A program made the translations under genes and the position numbers. Below, piece after piece: positions 15,439 to 23,403 of a stretch of 32,544 bases of DNA. Positions within the stretch are counted from its first letter, which is position 1. The number at the start of each line of letters is the position of its first letter. Source of the stretch: Phormidium tenue FACHB-886 (GTDB lineage: Bacteria; Cyanobacteriota; Cyanobacteriia; Elainellales; Elainellaceae). The stretch is taken from assembly GCF_014764505.1 (NCBI RefSeq), contig NZ_JACXWX010000059.1, positions 1 through 32,544 of the forward strand, read 5' to 3'. Under the pieces are notes generated by a model. That model did no database searches. It worked only from the letters and a program-made list of their open reading frames with translations, and was not told the DNA's origin.

Positions 15439-16968
15439 ATGAGTGCCAAAATGCTTCAAATTCATCTACATGACCCTGGGGCGACTTGGCTCCACAATGC
15501 TGGTGTTGTTGGATTGTGGATGTCTCTCCACCAGCTACAGGAGAAGTATTCACTAAAAGCGCAGCGGGAAGGCGGGTTGGATTGGTCGTTGTCATCCGAC
15601 TCAATATGCCTTAAGTGGAATGGAGCAGATTTTGAAGTTTTTGACTGGTTGCTGAAGCAATCTTTCCAGATAAGTCAGGAAGGCTTCGTTGAGCTGAGTG
15701 GACTCAAGCCACATCAGATGAGCATTCAAGCCCGACTGGCAATCCACAGAGGTATGATTAATACCTTTCTTCAGCACCCTACATCTGTCAAATCAGATGG
15801 AACAGACCATATAGTGGTTGAGATTGGCGATCGCCCAGTCAAACTTTTCTATAAGAGGGTGCGATCCTACGCCCATCAAAATTTTGCCAAGCAATTGTGT
15901 GACGATCAAGGGAATTTGCGGCGGGAGGGAATTGGCATTGTGGGGTGGTTATACCCAGGTCTAGCAGTACGTCACTACGCTTACCGCCACCATACTAGAT
16001 TTGAAGAGTCTGTAGAGCGCAGCTTCGCATTACTATTTGCTCCACTATCCTGTTTCTATTTTGCTTTGCCATCTCAGACTAAGTCAACTAGAACTCCTTA
16101 CGCGCTCGTAGTTCCAGAGGTTGAGAATATATTAGATTTTACTGAATCTTGTTGGCAAATTAAGCAGAAAACATCTGATTTTTTCCTTGCCACATGTATC
16201 AGTGATGCAGGGTTAAAGTTTCTGCTACAGGAAGCTTCAACAAACTTATGTACAAAGTTTGTTGTTCATAGAAGATGCTATGTGGTTTTGTTTAGAGCAA
16301 CTCTGTGGTCTCCTCAACAATCAAGTCGTGCTGCCACAAGTGAAATAGCAGTGACACAGGAAAACCTCAATACTTATCAGATACTTCAGAAAGTTTTGGT
16401 TGATCTAAAGGCTTCCAACATTAGACAAACCGACACTTTGCTCTTTGCTCCTGTTCAAGTAGTGATTTCTAATAATTTAGTTGCAGGGAAGCCTTGGTGG
16501 TCCAACTTGTTTGAACAGCTTCAGGAGAAGAATGTAGTTGCAGAGAGCTTAAAATACACTGATTTTTTTATCGAAATGGCTGATCAAACATCATACAACA
16601 TAGAAGCCGAAAAGCTGTTCATCAAGGCGTGTCATGAAGCACTGAGAAAAACGTATGCCCAGGTTTACGATCGTGCAGGCGAGAATGAAATCGCACAGGT
16701 TGATCGAAAGAACCAGCAGATTATATCTCGCCTAAAGCAATGTCATAATGCCGATAGATTTCGGAGCTTTATTGCTGATTTCTTTGCGAAGGCCGGAATT
16801 ATCACAGTCTTTGAGGAAAATCAAGAAGAGTTGTTTCCCATCACCAGGGGAATAGCCGACTGGAGAGTTTCGAGGGACTTGTTTTTACTTGCAATGGCTA
16901 GTTATCCACGGAAGAAATCTTCAGACGGAGGAGAAAATTCAGCAGCAAGCAACAGTTTCAGAGAGTAA
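15439..16968 (+). CDS. cas8: Cas8 large subunit of I-B (MYXAN) Cascade
   Basis: A 509-aa protein matching the Cas8a1/Cmx1 group. It starts MSAKMLQIHLHDPG, followed by AGVVGLWMSLHQLQ, which corresponds to the family's opening LHDPG and AGxxGLWM motifs. In Cascade, Cas8 recognises the PAM and stabilises the R-loop; in CASTs it also contacts TniQ. A longer frame opens at ATG 15400 inside cas6, but ATG 15439 or 15451 fits the family N-terminus. The C-terminal tail (about 20 residues, S/K/E-rich) looks disordered. The absence of cas3 anywhere in the window means the complex can bind but not degrade DNA. Confidence 0.88.
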   Translation: MSAKMLQIHLHDPGATWLHNAGVVGLWMSLHQLQEKYSLKAQREGGLDWSLSSDSICLKWNGADFEVFDWLLKQSFQISQEGFVELSGLKPHQMSIQARLAIHRGMINTFLQHPTSVKSDGTDHIVVEIGDRPVKLFYKRVRSYAHQNFAKQLCDDQGNLRREGIGIVGWLYPGLAVRHYAYRHHTRFEESVERSFALLFAPLSCFYFALPSQTKSTRTPYALVVPEVENILDFTESCWQIKQKTSDFFLATCISDAGLKFLLQEASTNLCTKFVVHRRCYVVLFRATLWSPQQSSRAATSEIAVTQENLNTYQILQKVLVDLKASNIRQTDTLLFAPVQVVISNNLVAGKPWWSNLFEQLQEKNVVAESLKYTDFFIEMADQTSYNIEAEKLFIKACHEALRKTYAQVYDRAGENEIAQVDRKNQQIISRLKQCHNADRFRSFIADFFAKAGIITVFEENQEELFPITRGIADWRVSRDLFLLAMASYPRKKSSDGGENSAASNSFRE

Positions 16969-16991
16969 AAATCTAAACCTTGGTAGAAATT

Positions 16992-17885
16992 ATGTTTCAT
17001 CTATTTGGCAATATCTTAACTGGATACGGTGCAGCAGCAAATAATCATAGTGAAACTGAAGGGAATGTGGCTCAGCTACAAAAAATTTTCTGGAAGAATG
17101 AAGTTCACACAACTGTATCTGCCGAAGCTCTTCGATGGTCTTTACGATACTATTGGCAACAGTTAGGTCTTCCAGTTAATCGTCAATGGAATGACAACGA
17201 ACAGAACTACAAATTAATCAACAATGACTATGATGCTCTAGCATTTATTGATGACGATGTCCTAGGTTTCATGCGTGCAGAAGCAGCAAAAATTGACAGT
17301 TCAGACCAAGAGGATAAGCAATCTACAAGAAAAAGTAGGAATAAACCCAAAGGCACAAGAATAGCTAGGAGAGGGGCATTGGATGTTAGTCGTGCTGTTT
17401 CTTCACTTCGTTTTTTTGGAGAAACAACATTTAGTGCCAAATCTGGAGAAAGAAGCAGAACATCGCTCTACAGCACAGAGTTTCACGCAACCCGCTATCA
17501 ATATGGCTTTGCCCTGACTCCCGATCATCTCGAAGTCAAATCTCGTGTTTTGGCAGTGCTTGATGGCTTTGTCGCTCTTAGCAGAGTTGGGGGAAATCAT
17601 GGGCGTTTTCTATATGATTTTTCCCCTGAAGTTGTAGTTTTACGGTGGACGCATGATTTTGCTCCGCGAATCCTGTACTGCTTTGAAGAGGATGAGCAAT
17701 GTAATATTTCTGTCCCTGCATTGATTCAAAAAATCTCATCAGGCGATCTGAAGTCAGAAGACTTGTGGATTGGTGGATGCAATCTTGGGGGGTCTTTGCA
17801 GGAATGGGGTGTTCACATCTTTCCTGGAGTTCATGATGCGGTGGAAGCTGTTAAAGCCCGGATAGCTCAAGACCTTCAGGTGTAA
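16992..17885 (+). CDS. cas7: Cas7 backbone subunit (Cst2/DevR type)
   Basis: A 297-aa DevR-type Cas7, which polymerises along the crRNA to form the Cascade backbone. Family signatures: MFHLFGNILTGYGAAANN at the N-terminus and VHTTVSAEALRWSLRYYWQ soon after (both within the first 60 residues). A lysine/arginine-rich segment at about 95-125 (KQSTRKSRNKPKGTRIARRG) may form a loop contacting RNA. The TTG at 16980 would add four residues; ATG 16992 matches the family start. It sits 23 bp after cas8 and 12 bp before cas5, in one operon. It looks complete. Confidence 0.92.
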   Translation: MFHLFGNILTGYGAAANNHSETEGNVAQLQKIFWKNEVHTTVSAEALRWSLRYYWQQLGLPVNRQWNDNEQNYKLINNDYDALAFIDDDVLGFMRAEAAKIDSSDQEDKQSTRKSRNKPKGTRIARRGALDVSRAVSSLRFFGETTFSAKSGERSRTSLYSTEFHATRYQYGFALTPDHLEVKSRVLAVLDGFVALSRVGGNHGRFLYDFSPEVVVLRWTHDFAPRILYCFEEDEQCNISVPALIQKISSGDLKSEDLWIGGCNLGGSLQEWGVHIFPGVHDAVEAVKARIAQDLQV

Positions 17886-17897
17886 GTAGGTATAAGC

Positions 17898-18548
17898 ATG
17901 ATAATTTTGAGAGTTGAGGTGCCTGTTGCTTGTTTTCGGCAGTCTCGTGCCAGGGAGTACCTAGAAACCTACCTCGTCCCACCTCCTTCGACTGTCTACG
18001 GAATGCTACTGTCTCTAATTGGAGAAACCAACCGTTATCTCCACTGTGGTGTCCGCCTAGCGATCGCACTAACTAAGTTACCAGAGAAATCAACCGTTCT
18101 GCGGACAGTTCATCGATTTAAAAGGAGAACAGCAGATCCCTCAAATATTCGTCCTGACTATCAAGAAATCTTAACAGGCGTTGATTTTTTTGTTTGGATC
18201 AATAGTGATCTCGAAACAGCTAATCCGGATTTATCTTCTCGCCTTCACCAAGCATTTGATAATCCCTCCTTAATTACACGTTTTGGTGGATTAAGTTTAG
18301 GTGAAAGTCGAGACTTAGTTAATTCTATAGCTTTTGTTAATACAGAGGCAGTAGAAAAATATAATACTCTGTACTGGCTAGTAAAACGTGAAAATGGGCA
18401 ATTTATACTCCCTCATTGGGTTAATCACCTTGGTCAACATGGCACCTTTTGGAAACGGTACAATTTGCAACAACTTAAGCAGATAAGCCCATCTAGCAGC
18501 AATTGGATAGAAATTATTTCTTGCGAACAGTACAATGAACATCAATAG
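17898..18548 (+). CDS. cas5: Cas5 (DevS type) Cascade subunit
   Basis: A 216-aa Cas5/DevS protein that caps the 5' handle of the crRNA and holds Cas8. The N-terminus VEVPVACFRQSRAREYLETY followed by LVPPPSTVYGMLLSLIGE is the typical signature of this family. A ribosome-binding site (taagtaggt) precedes ATG 17898. It is the last gene of the cas operon and is followed by an AT-rich leader of about 245 bp and the CRISPR array. No Cas3, Cas1 or Cas2 gene follows, as expected of a transposon-encoded, interference-defective system. Confidence 0.92.
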   Translation: MIILRVEVPVACFRQSRAREYLETYLVPPPSTVYGMLLSLIGETNRYLHCGVRLAIALTKLPEKSTVLRTVHRFKRRTADPSNIRPDYQEILTGVDFFVWINSDLETANPDLSSRLHQAFDNPSLITRFGGLSLGESRDLVNSIAFVNTEAVEKYNTLYWLVKRENGQFILPHWVNHLGQHGTFWKRYNLQQLKQISPSSSNWIEIISCEQYNEHQ

Positions 18549-18793
18549 GAATTTCAGCTTAATTTTTTACACAAAAAAGTAAAAGTATTATAAACCTTAC
18601 CTCATTACTAGGTCAGAAAAACAAGTAACAATTTAGATGCTTACTAATGTTCTAATAGCCAAGAGAATTAGTTCATAGCCAACCCTATTAACTTTTATTG
18701 CTAATACTTTGTTTTTTGAACTTTAGCCATTAGATATTTGTACAATTACTTGTATATAAAAATTTTGTCGTGATTTAGTTTTGCGCTGTACAC
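18549..18793 (+). other. AT-rich leader of the CRISPR array
   Basis: 245 bp between cas5 and the first repeat are strongly AT-rich and lack ORFs. Position and base composition fit a CRISPR leader with the array promoter, and fix the array's direction as +. I could not pick a convincing -10/-35 pair with confidence. Confidence 0.5.
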
Positions 18794-18967
18794 CTAAGTT
18801 TGATGTCGTAAGGCGTTAAGAACATCATTTTTGAAAAAGAGTGAAGACCTAACATCGCAATTCTTTAAGTTTGATGTCGTAAGGCGTTAGGAACGCGCAA
18901 GTGGTTTGGCTTCACTGATGGCTCACCTCGGTGCTTTAAGGTTTGATGTCGTAAGGCGTTGAATATT
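18794..18967 (+). CRISPR. Mini CRISPR array, three repeats, last one atypical
   Basis: The 20-bp core gtttgatgtcgtaaggcgtt is perfectly repeated at 18798-18817, 18869-18888 and 18941-18960 (periods 71 and 72). Around the core, conservation runs from c(t)ttaag to tta(a/g)gaac, giving repeats of about 29-32 bp and spacers of about 39-43 bp. The third repeat has an extra G before the core and loses the tta(g)gaac end, reading gaatat instead. Two normal spacers are defined; a third, terminal guide may follow the atypical repeat. No spacer matches other sequence in the window by eye. The small array beside cas5 without cas1/cas2 suits a CAST. Confidence 0.85.
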
Positions 18968-19290
18968 GATTTACGAAGGAGTGGATGAAAATTTGGCACC
19001 CACGCCTTTCTTCTGATGCATTTTGCATTCAATTATTCTGTGCCGAGGCTGTCCTTAAGTTTTCAGCTTCATCAGCCCTAGAAACCTCCTACCAACCAGC
19101 ATCACAGTAAAATTTTTGGGTAGTCCTATTTTTTAAAGGCTAAAGAAAAATAGTCGTTTTCAGAAGTCTTGCTAGATAAAGCTTTCAGAACTTGGCTTTT
19201 TTTCTCTGACCTTTACGTAAGGGCACTACCAATTTTTGTAATCGTTCAAACGTATGGGTCCACTTCACTCCACCTAAAGCACAATTAGGT
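18968..19290. other. 323-bp region downstream of the CRISPR array
   Basis: No gene of useful length. A short palindrome atgca/tgcat lies near 19016-19028. I looked here for inverted copies of the 20-bp end repeats, since CAST right ends often follow the array, and saw none. T-rich runs near 19198 and 19233 may terminate transcription from either side. Confidence 0.5.
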
Positions 19291-20094
19291 TTAACTTACG
19301 GTGTAAGCTTTACTGTGCCCAAGTGAGTTAGCGCTATCAGAAGGTAATACTTGATTTGTTTCCCCTAAATCCAAAGTGCCTTGAACCCAATCTATTTCTT
19401 TAAGGGTACGGGAACGTAAATGCTTTACTAAGGTGTCCCATAGCCTGACATCACCTAAGGCTGTAAGGGATTTAATATCATTAATCTCATCTTTGTTCAA
19501 AATTATTGGTTGAGCCAGCTGGACATAGAAAGGCGATCGTAATTCAGCAGTAAAACTGACAGAATAGCTTTTAGTTTTATCGTTAGCGTTTAGATCGCCT
19601 ATGGTACGTACAATCGCTGTTACCTGCGATGAACCAAGAGATTTATTAGTTGTTAAGTTACGAAGATGATCTGGAGAAATGGATATATTCTCCTGCTGAG
19701 TTGTCAACTCTTTCTTTGAGTAACACACCAAAGCATAGTGGCTATCCTTTCTTCTGCCAGAAGGTAAGGAGGCTCGGCTTGTAATAAAACAATGGCTTGG
19801 CAATTGTCGTATTTGTCCTTGGGCATCAATCCATGCATTCCAAAGAACCACTTGCGTTGGTATTGTATCGATTGCTTTTGGCTTAGAGTGCATTGGTGAA
19901 AAAAGTGCACATATAGATGTTTTGTCGCGTGCAGCAGATTTGGCATTTGCTCCTAGAGACTGACCAATCCCCCAAAAAAAATACCCTTCCCCTAACTGGC
20001 GTTCCCATTCTTTGCGACGAATAATCTCTGCCAGTTCTTCACCGGACTCGGTCCCCATTTTTGTCCAGCAGAATATCGGTGGCAGTTTTTTCAT
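19291..20094 (-). CDS. Uncharacterised 267-aa protein with N-terminal FWGxG domain
   Basis: I do not know a named family. Residues about 9-48 read FCWTKMG, then ELAEIIRRKEWER and GYFFWGIGQSLG; the same order of motifs occurs in the 190-aa protein at 23404-23976 (LLFMKVG, IEDIVERKQREFEE, SIFWGYGGNT). A shared HYALV/RFALV strand follows in both. The remaining C-terminal half (from about 140) is not shared and contains mixed helices and strands (VQLAQPIILNKDEINDIKSL). It is monocistronic on the minus strand, divergent from the XRE gene at 20167 with a TATAAT at 20121-20126 on its strand. It may be a recognition or regulatory component of a defence system. Confidence 0.65.
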   Translation of the reverse strand: MKKLPPIFCWTKMGTESGEELAEIIRRKEWERQLGEGYFFWGIGQSLGANAKSAARDKTSICALFSPMHSKPKAIDTIPTQVVLWNAWIDAQGQIRQLPSHCFITSRASLPSGRRKDSHYALVCYSKKELTTQQENISISPDHLRNLTTNKSLGSSQVTAIVRTIGDLNANDKTKSYSVSFTAELRSPFYVQLAQPIILNKDEINDIKSLTALGDVRLWDTLVKHLRSRTLKEIDWVQGTLDLGETNQVLPSDSANSLGHSKAYTVS

Positions 20095-20120
20095 GACTAT
20101 AAGTAGCTTTGATTATGCAG

Positions 20121-20126
20121 ATTATA
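20121..20126 (-). promoter_or_regulatory. -10 box of the 19291-20094 gene
   Basis: TATAAT on the minus strand lies 26 bp before the start codon at 20094 in the 72-bp divergent region shared with the XRE gene. No good -35 box was found at the ideal distance. Confidence 0.4.
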
Positions 20127-20166
20127 ACACTATGCTATTCATTAAAAGCAAAACTTATTGTAGTTA

Positions 20167-20547
20167 ATGAATAGAACAAAGGATGCACAGGCTCATACAA
20201 CAGTACAGCAGCTACTATCCCACTTAAAGGCAGATAGCCGTTCTTCTAGTGAGATTGCAAGACTAACGTCTGTAAGCCAGCCTACTATCTCCCGTATGAG
20301 ACATTCGGATGGAAGCCGCCAGCGAATCACTAAATCATTCAATAAGCTATGCAATTTCTACAATGTACCCCTCGTAACCCTCACCAACATTCCCCAGGAT
20401 TACAATGAATTGCTTCAAGAGGCTATTATTGACGCATGGGACGGAACTGAAGCAGGGGCACAAGCCTTGTTGGTGATCATTAGAGGATTAAAGGGACTAA
20501 ACAAAAAAACAGGTAACGCAGCAGGAGAGCTACTTGACCACACCTGA
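20167..20547 (+). CDS. XRE-type helix-turn-helix regulator
   Basis: A 126-aa protein with an N-terminal HTH at about residues 18-45 (SSSEIARLTSVSQPTISRMR) followed by a helical dimerisation-type tail. Its stop overlaps the start of the ImmA/IrrE-family gene by 14 bp. XRE plus ImmA/IrrE peptidase pairs are known in mobile elements (ICEBs1 ImmR-ImmA) and as toxin-antitoxin-like defence modules such as RosmerTA. Here it probably represses the operon by binding the short divergent region, and may be cleaved by or paired with the downstream protease. The lysine-rich GLKGLNKKTG tail is probably exposed. Confidence 0.75.
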   Translation: MNRTKDAQAHTTVQQLLSHLKADSRSSSEIARLTSVSQPTISRMRHSDGSRQRITKSFNKLCNFYNVPLVTLTNIPQDYNELLQEAIIDAWDGTEAGAQALLVIIRGLKGLNKKTGNAAGELLDHT

Positions 20548-21559
20548 TCCCCAGATTGAAATGATTTTTGGGTCTCTGGAGTCTGCTGGTTATCCACGCA
20601 GTTTGCAGCATATGTTGCTGCCTGAGTGGGTAACACCCGAGGTTTTGTCAGATGCGGCAGCATCTTCAGAGATTGCAGCAATCTTGGCAAAGCGATTAGG
20701 TCTTCGTGCTAGTCCTCTTTTCAAAGCCCCCCCCCGTATTGAGTCACTTCGACGACGTGATGTAAAGTACAAGCGTTCAAATCCAAATAAGTCTAAAGAT
20801 CTAAAGGCAGCGACATCAATTGCACTGAGTGCCGCTGAATCAATTGCATCGGCTTGTCGCGTGGAATTTAATCCGTTTCCAAGGAGTGCTGAAGCCTTTC
20901 GCCAAGAGGTACGTACTTCTATTGGAGGCAATTGGTTGGGGTTGAGAGCTTTGCTAATAACCTGTTGGTCACATGGTGTACCTGTAGTTTATTTAGCAGA
21001 GCTGGGTTCTGGTGTATCAAAAATGGATGGAACTGTTGTACAAACAGCCAGCCGTCCGGTCATTGTTCTATCAAAAGCATCTCCACTCTGGGCATGGCAG
21101 CTCTTTATTCTTGCCCATGAAGTTGCTCACATTGCACTTAATCATGTTGCTCTAGATGAAATCCTAATCGATGAAGAATTGAGCGAGAACTCCTACGCTT
21201 TTAAGAACAACGACACTGACGAACGTGCAGCTGACAAGTTCGCGATCGAGCTACTAAATGGTCAACCAGATCCAACCTACAGCTTGTCAGACGAGCAAGC
21301 GAACTTCAGGGAATTAGCAGATGCTGCTTTTCATTATGGCAAGCAGCATTATATCGATCCTGGCCACATAGTCCTGAATATTGCAAATCAGTCTGGAAAC
21401 TGGGGGCGTGGGGTTGCCGCAGCGCAGGTTTTACAGGCTGGAGAGGCATCTGCACTAGAGATCATTGATGAAGCGATGTGGCGAGAAATTGATGTTGAGG
21501 CGCTACCATCAGACACCATAGAGTTTCTTAGCCGAGTTACTGGTTCCCTCAACAAGTGA
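20534..21559 (+). CDS. ImmA/IrrE-family metallopeptidase
   Basis: A 341-aa protein with the zinc-peptidase signature HEVAH at about residues 195-199 (FILAHEVAHIALNH) and a downstream acidic segment DERAADKFAIELL that supplies the third ligand. The N-terminal domain is helical. It starts at TTG 20534, supported by ggagag a few bases upstream and by overlap with the XRE gene; ATG 20561 is a fallback. Family members cleave cognate repressors after DNA damage or act as toxins in XRE-paired modules. It contains a run of nine C (20727-20735) that could slip during replication and switch the frame. Confidence 0.85.
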   Translation: MTTPDPQIEMIFGSLESAGYPRSLQHMLLPEWVTPEVLSDAAASSEIAAILAKRLGLRASPLFKAPPRIESLRRRDVKYKRSNPNKSKDLKAATSIALSAAESIASACRVEFNPFPRSAEAFRQEVRTSIGGNWLGLRALLITCWSHGVPVVYLAELGSGVSKMDGTVVQTASRPVIVLSKASPLWAWQLFILAHEVAHIALNHVALDEILIDEELSENSYAFKNNDTDERAADKFAIELLNGQPDPTYSLSDEQANFRELADAAFHYGKQHYIDPGHIVLNIANQSGNWGRGVAAAQVLQAGEASALEIIDEAMWREIDVEALPSDTIEFLSRVTGSLNK

Positions 21560-21566
21560 GGTCATC

Positions 21567-22196
21567 GTGGATCGAACTATTCTCATCGATAATGATGCCC
21601 TACTTAAACTTGCGCGCTACGGGTTGCTTAATGAAGTTGTAGTTTTATTTGGTTGTATTCCTAGTAATGTGCGTGTCCTTGCCACAGCTAAATATTCTCT
21701 TTTGCCTGCTAGCAATCGTTTACGTCTTTGCAAAGACGAGGAGAGTGCTTCAAGGCTAGAAGAATTTCTAAAAGTCTGTACACCGCTTGATGTTAAACCT
21801 GCTGATTTAGAGCTGTTTGACATGCTCAATGCTAATCAAAACATTGATGCTGGAGAGTCCTTGCTGCTTACGGTAGGTGCTAGAGACGAAAATACATTGA
21901 TCATTACCGGCGATAAACGCTCTTTAGCAGCACTCTGCTCTGATGAGTCGATCGCTCATATTTCTAATGCGTTACTAGGTCGTATTATTTCAATGGAGAT
22001 ACTATTTCTGAACTTAATTAAAAGCAACTTTGTTCATATTCAAAAGTGTGTGAGATCTAAACCAGGTGTGGATAAAGCAATCAATATTGCGTTTGGTGTC
22101 ACTGTTCCTGCTGATCTCAGCTCAGTTCGAGAAGGGCTTCACTCCTACATACAGCACTTACGCTATGTGACAGGAGATTTGTTGTACCCATCTTAA
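21567..22196 (+). CDS. PIN-like putative ribonuclease
   Basis: A 209-aa protein with spaced acidic motifs of PIN-domain nucleases: IDNDALLKLARYG at the N-terminus, DAGESLLL near 96-103, and ITGDKRSLAAL near 114-124. Metal-dependent RNA cleavage is the usual activity. It starts at GTG 21567, 7 bp after the peptidase gene, with gtgagg as ribosome-binding site, so it is co-translated with it. XRE, ImmA/IrrE and PIN in one operon suggests a three-part toxin-antitoxin or abortive-infection module, in which the PIN protein is the toxic arm. The C-terminal third is unrecognised. Confidence 0.7.
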   Translation: MDRTILIDNDALLKLARYGLLNEVVVLFGCIPSNVRVLATAKYSLLPASNRLRLCKDEESASRLEEFLKVCTPLDVKPADLELFDMLNANQNIDAGESLLLTVGARDENTLIITGDKRSLAALCSDESIAHISNALLGRIISMEILFLNLIKSNFVHIQKCVRSKPGVDKAINIAFGVTVPADLSSVREGLHSYIQHLRYVTGDLLYPS

Positions 22197-22287
22197 TATT
22201 GTTCTGTTTGAATTTTTAATAAGGAATATTAAGAGCAATTTAGACAGCAGAAGAGTTTTGTCTTGAAATGGTAAGAGGTGTTTGTAG

Positions 22288-23364
22288 ATGGATTTGATCG
22301 CACGAGCGAATCGTTTTATAGAGAGTGGTCATGTAAGTGAATTGAATCCCCTACTTTTTGATTGTGTTAATTCCAGAACTGTAGAAGGATTTATAGCTAT
22401 AAAAAGATTGGCACGTGATATGTATGATGGAGTTACTATTAACGGCTTCTTTAAAACTCCTGCATCCTACTGCTTACTTGCCTGGCGCGAAGAAGGACTC
22501 AAAGCTTTGGTAGAAAATGCTTTAGAGGAAAACACATTAAAAAACTTTTCACTTGCATTTCAGATTCTTGGGAGCCTTGCTTCAGGAGGTTCACCGTCAC
22601 GAATGACTAGTCTCACAATAGAACCTTCTTTACTTCAGTTGATTGAGGATGCAGTTGGCAATTGGGCTGATCTTACTCCATTAGCACAACAGCAACTTAA
22701 CAAGCTTATTATGAGTATCAATGATGACGAAGATGCAGCGCTTTTTACAGGATTTAGTTTGATGACAGATTCCTCCGCTGCAAAACATGTAACTCTTGCA
22801 CTCTCGCTCAGATGGATTTCTGTTGGGCCTGTTGCACTGAGGAATTATGAACAACTAATTTCTGAACAAATAGATAACGAGCCAGCTTTTCAAGCCTTCC
22901 TTTCAAGAAATCCCTTATTTCTCGACCCTATGGCATTCAATGTTTAGGCGCAACCTGATTTCCATGGACAGAAAGAGCCAGATTTTGTGATTCAGCGGTC
23001 TGACAATTCGTATGTTGTTGTTGAAATTGAGGTTCCATCCAAACCGATTATGACAAGGGGAAATCAATTGAGTGCAGAGGCTACCCATGCTATTACACAA
23101 GTTTTAGAATATCGTTCATTTCTGCTTGAACGTTTTTCTGATGCAAGTATGACATTTCCAAACTTCAGCGTACCAACAGGACTTGTCGTCATTGGGATGG
23201 AGCGATCGCTAAATAGAGAACAGTTAAACGCTCTGCGTCGGGAGAACGAGGTTCGTCATGGTATTACGATCGTAGGCTTTGACACCCTAGCCGCAAAAGC
23301 AGAAGCAATTTCGCAGAACATGATCTACGGTAAGCATTCAGCACATTCAGGGCGGCTACGCTAG
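22288..23364 (+). pseudogene. Shedu-like (DUF4263) nuclease gene with in-frame amber stop
   Basis: Frames 22288-22947 and 22948-23364 are the same frame, separated only by TAG at 22945-22947. The first 219 codons give a helical N-terminal domain ending SRNPLFLDPMAFNV. The next 138 codons carry the nuclease: QPDFHGQKEPDFVIQ then VVVEIEVPSK, the DUF4263 PD-(D/E)xK-like core, and ATHAITQVLEYR. The match continues smoothly across the stop, so TAG probably replaced a sense codon (TGG, CAG or another single-base neighbour). A GTG restart at 22987 would lack the PDF aspartate. It is probably inactive unless the stop is read through. Shedu systems block phage as single nucleases; neighbouring genes are also defence-like. 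Confidence 0.75.
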
Positions 23365-23403
23365 TGGTTTATGCAACTCACAACTCAGTTAACAAATTTC
23401 AGA

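Larger units (their letters stand above)
1455..18967 (+). mobile_element. Type I-B CRISPR-associated Tn7-like transposon (minimum extent)
   Basis: The element has a Tn7-like core (tnsA, tnsB, tnsC, tniQ), interposed cargo, and a cas6-cas8-cas7-cas5 operon with a mini CRISPR array. All tns and cas genes are on the same strand. The Cas proteins belong to the MYXAN (I-B) group and the nuclease-helicase Cas3 is absent, as is the adaptation module. This is the diagnostic composition of an I-B CAST. The start given is the first tandem repeat; the true end may be up to about 20 bp further left. The distal end was not recognised, so the element may extend beyond the CRISPR array and even past the window, with the defence island as cargo. 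Confidence 0.85.

Noticed and set aside
18895-18933. Second spacer as a tRNA-derived guide
   Set aside because: It has tRNA-like flavour but no clear match to a conserved tRNA segment could be recalled or seen in the window.
18968-19290. Distal transposon end directly after the CRISPR array
   Set aside because: No inverted copies of the 20-bp end repeat and no terminal ACA with flanking duplication could be identified.
23370-23400. tgcaactc motif resembling the transposon-end repeat
   Set aside because: Only eight bases match, single copy, and the orientation is direct rather than inverted.
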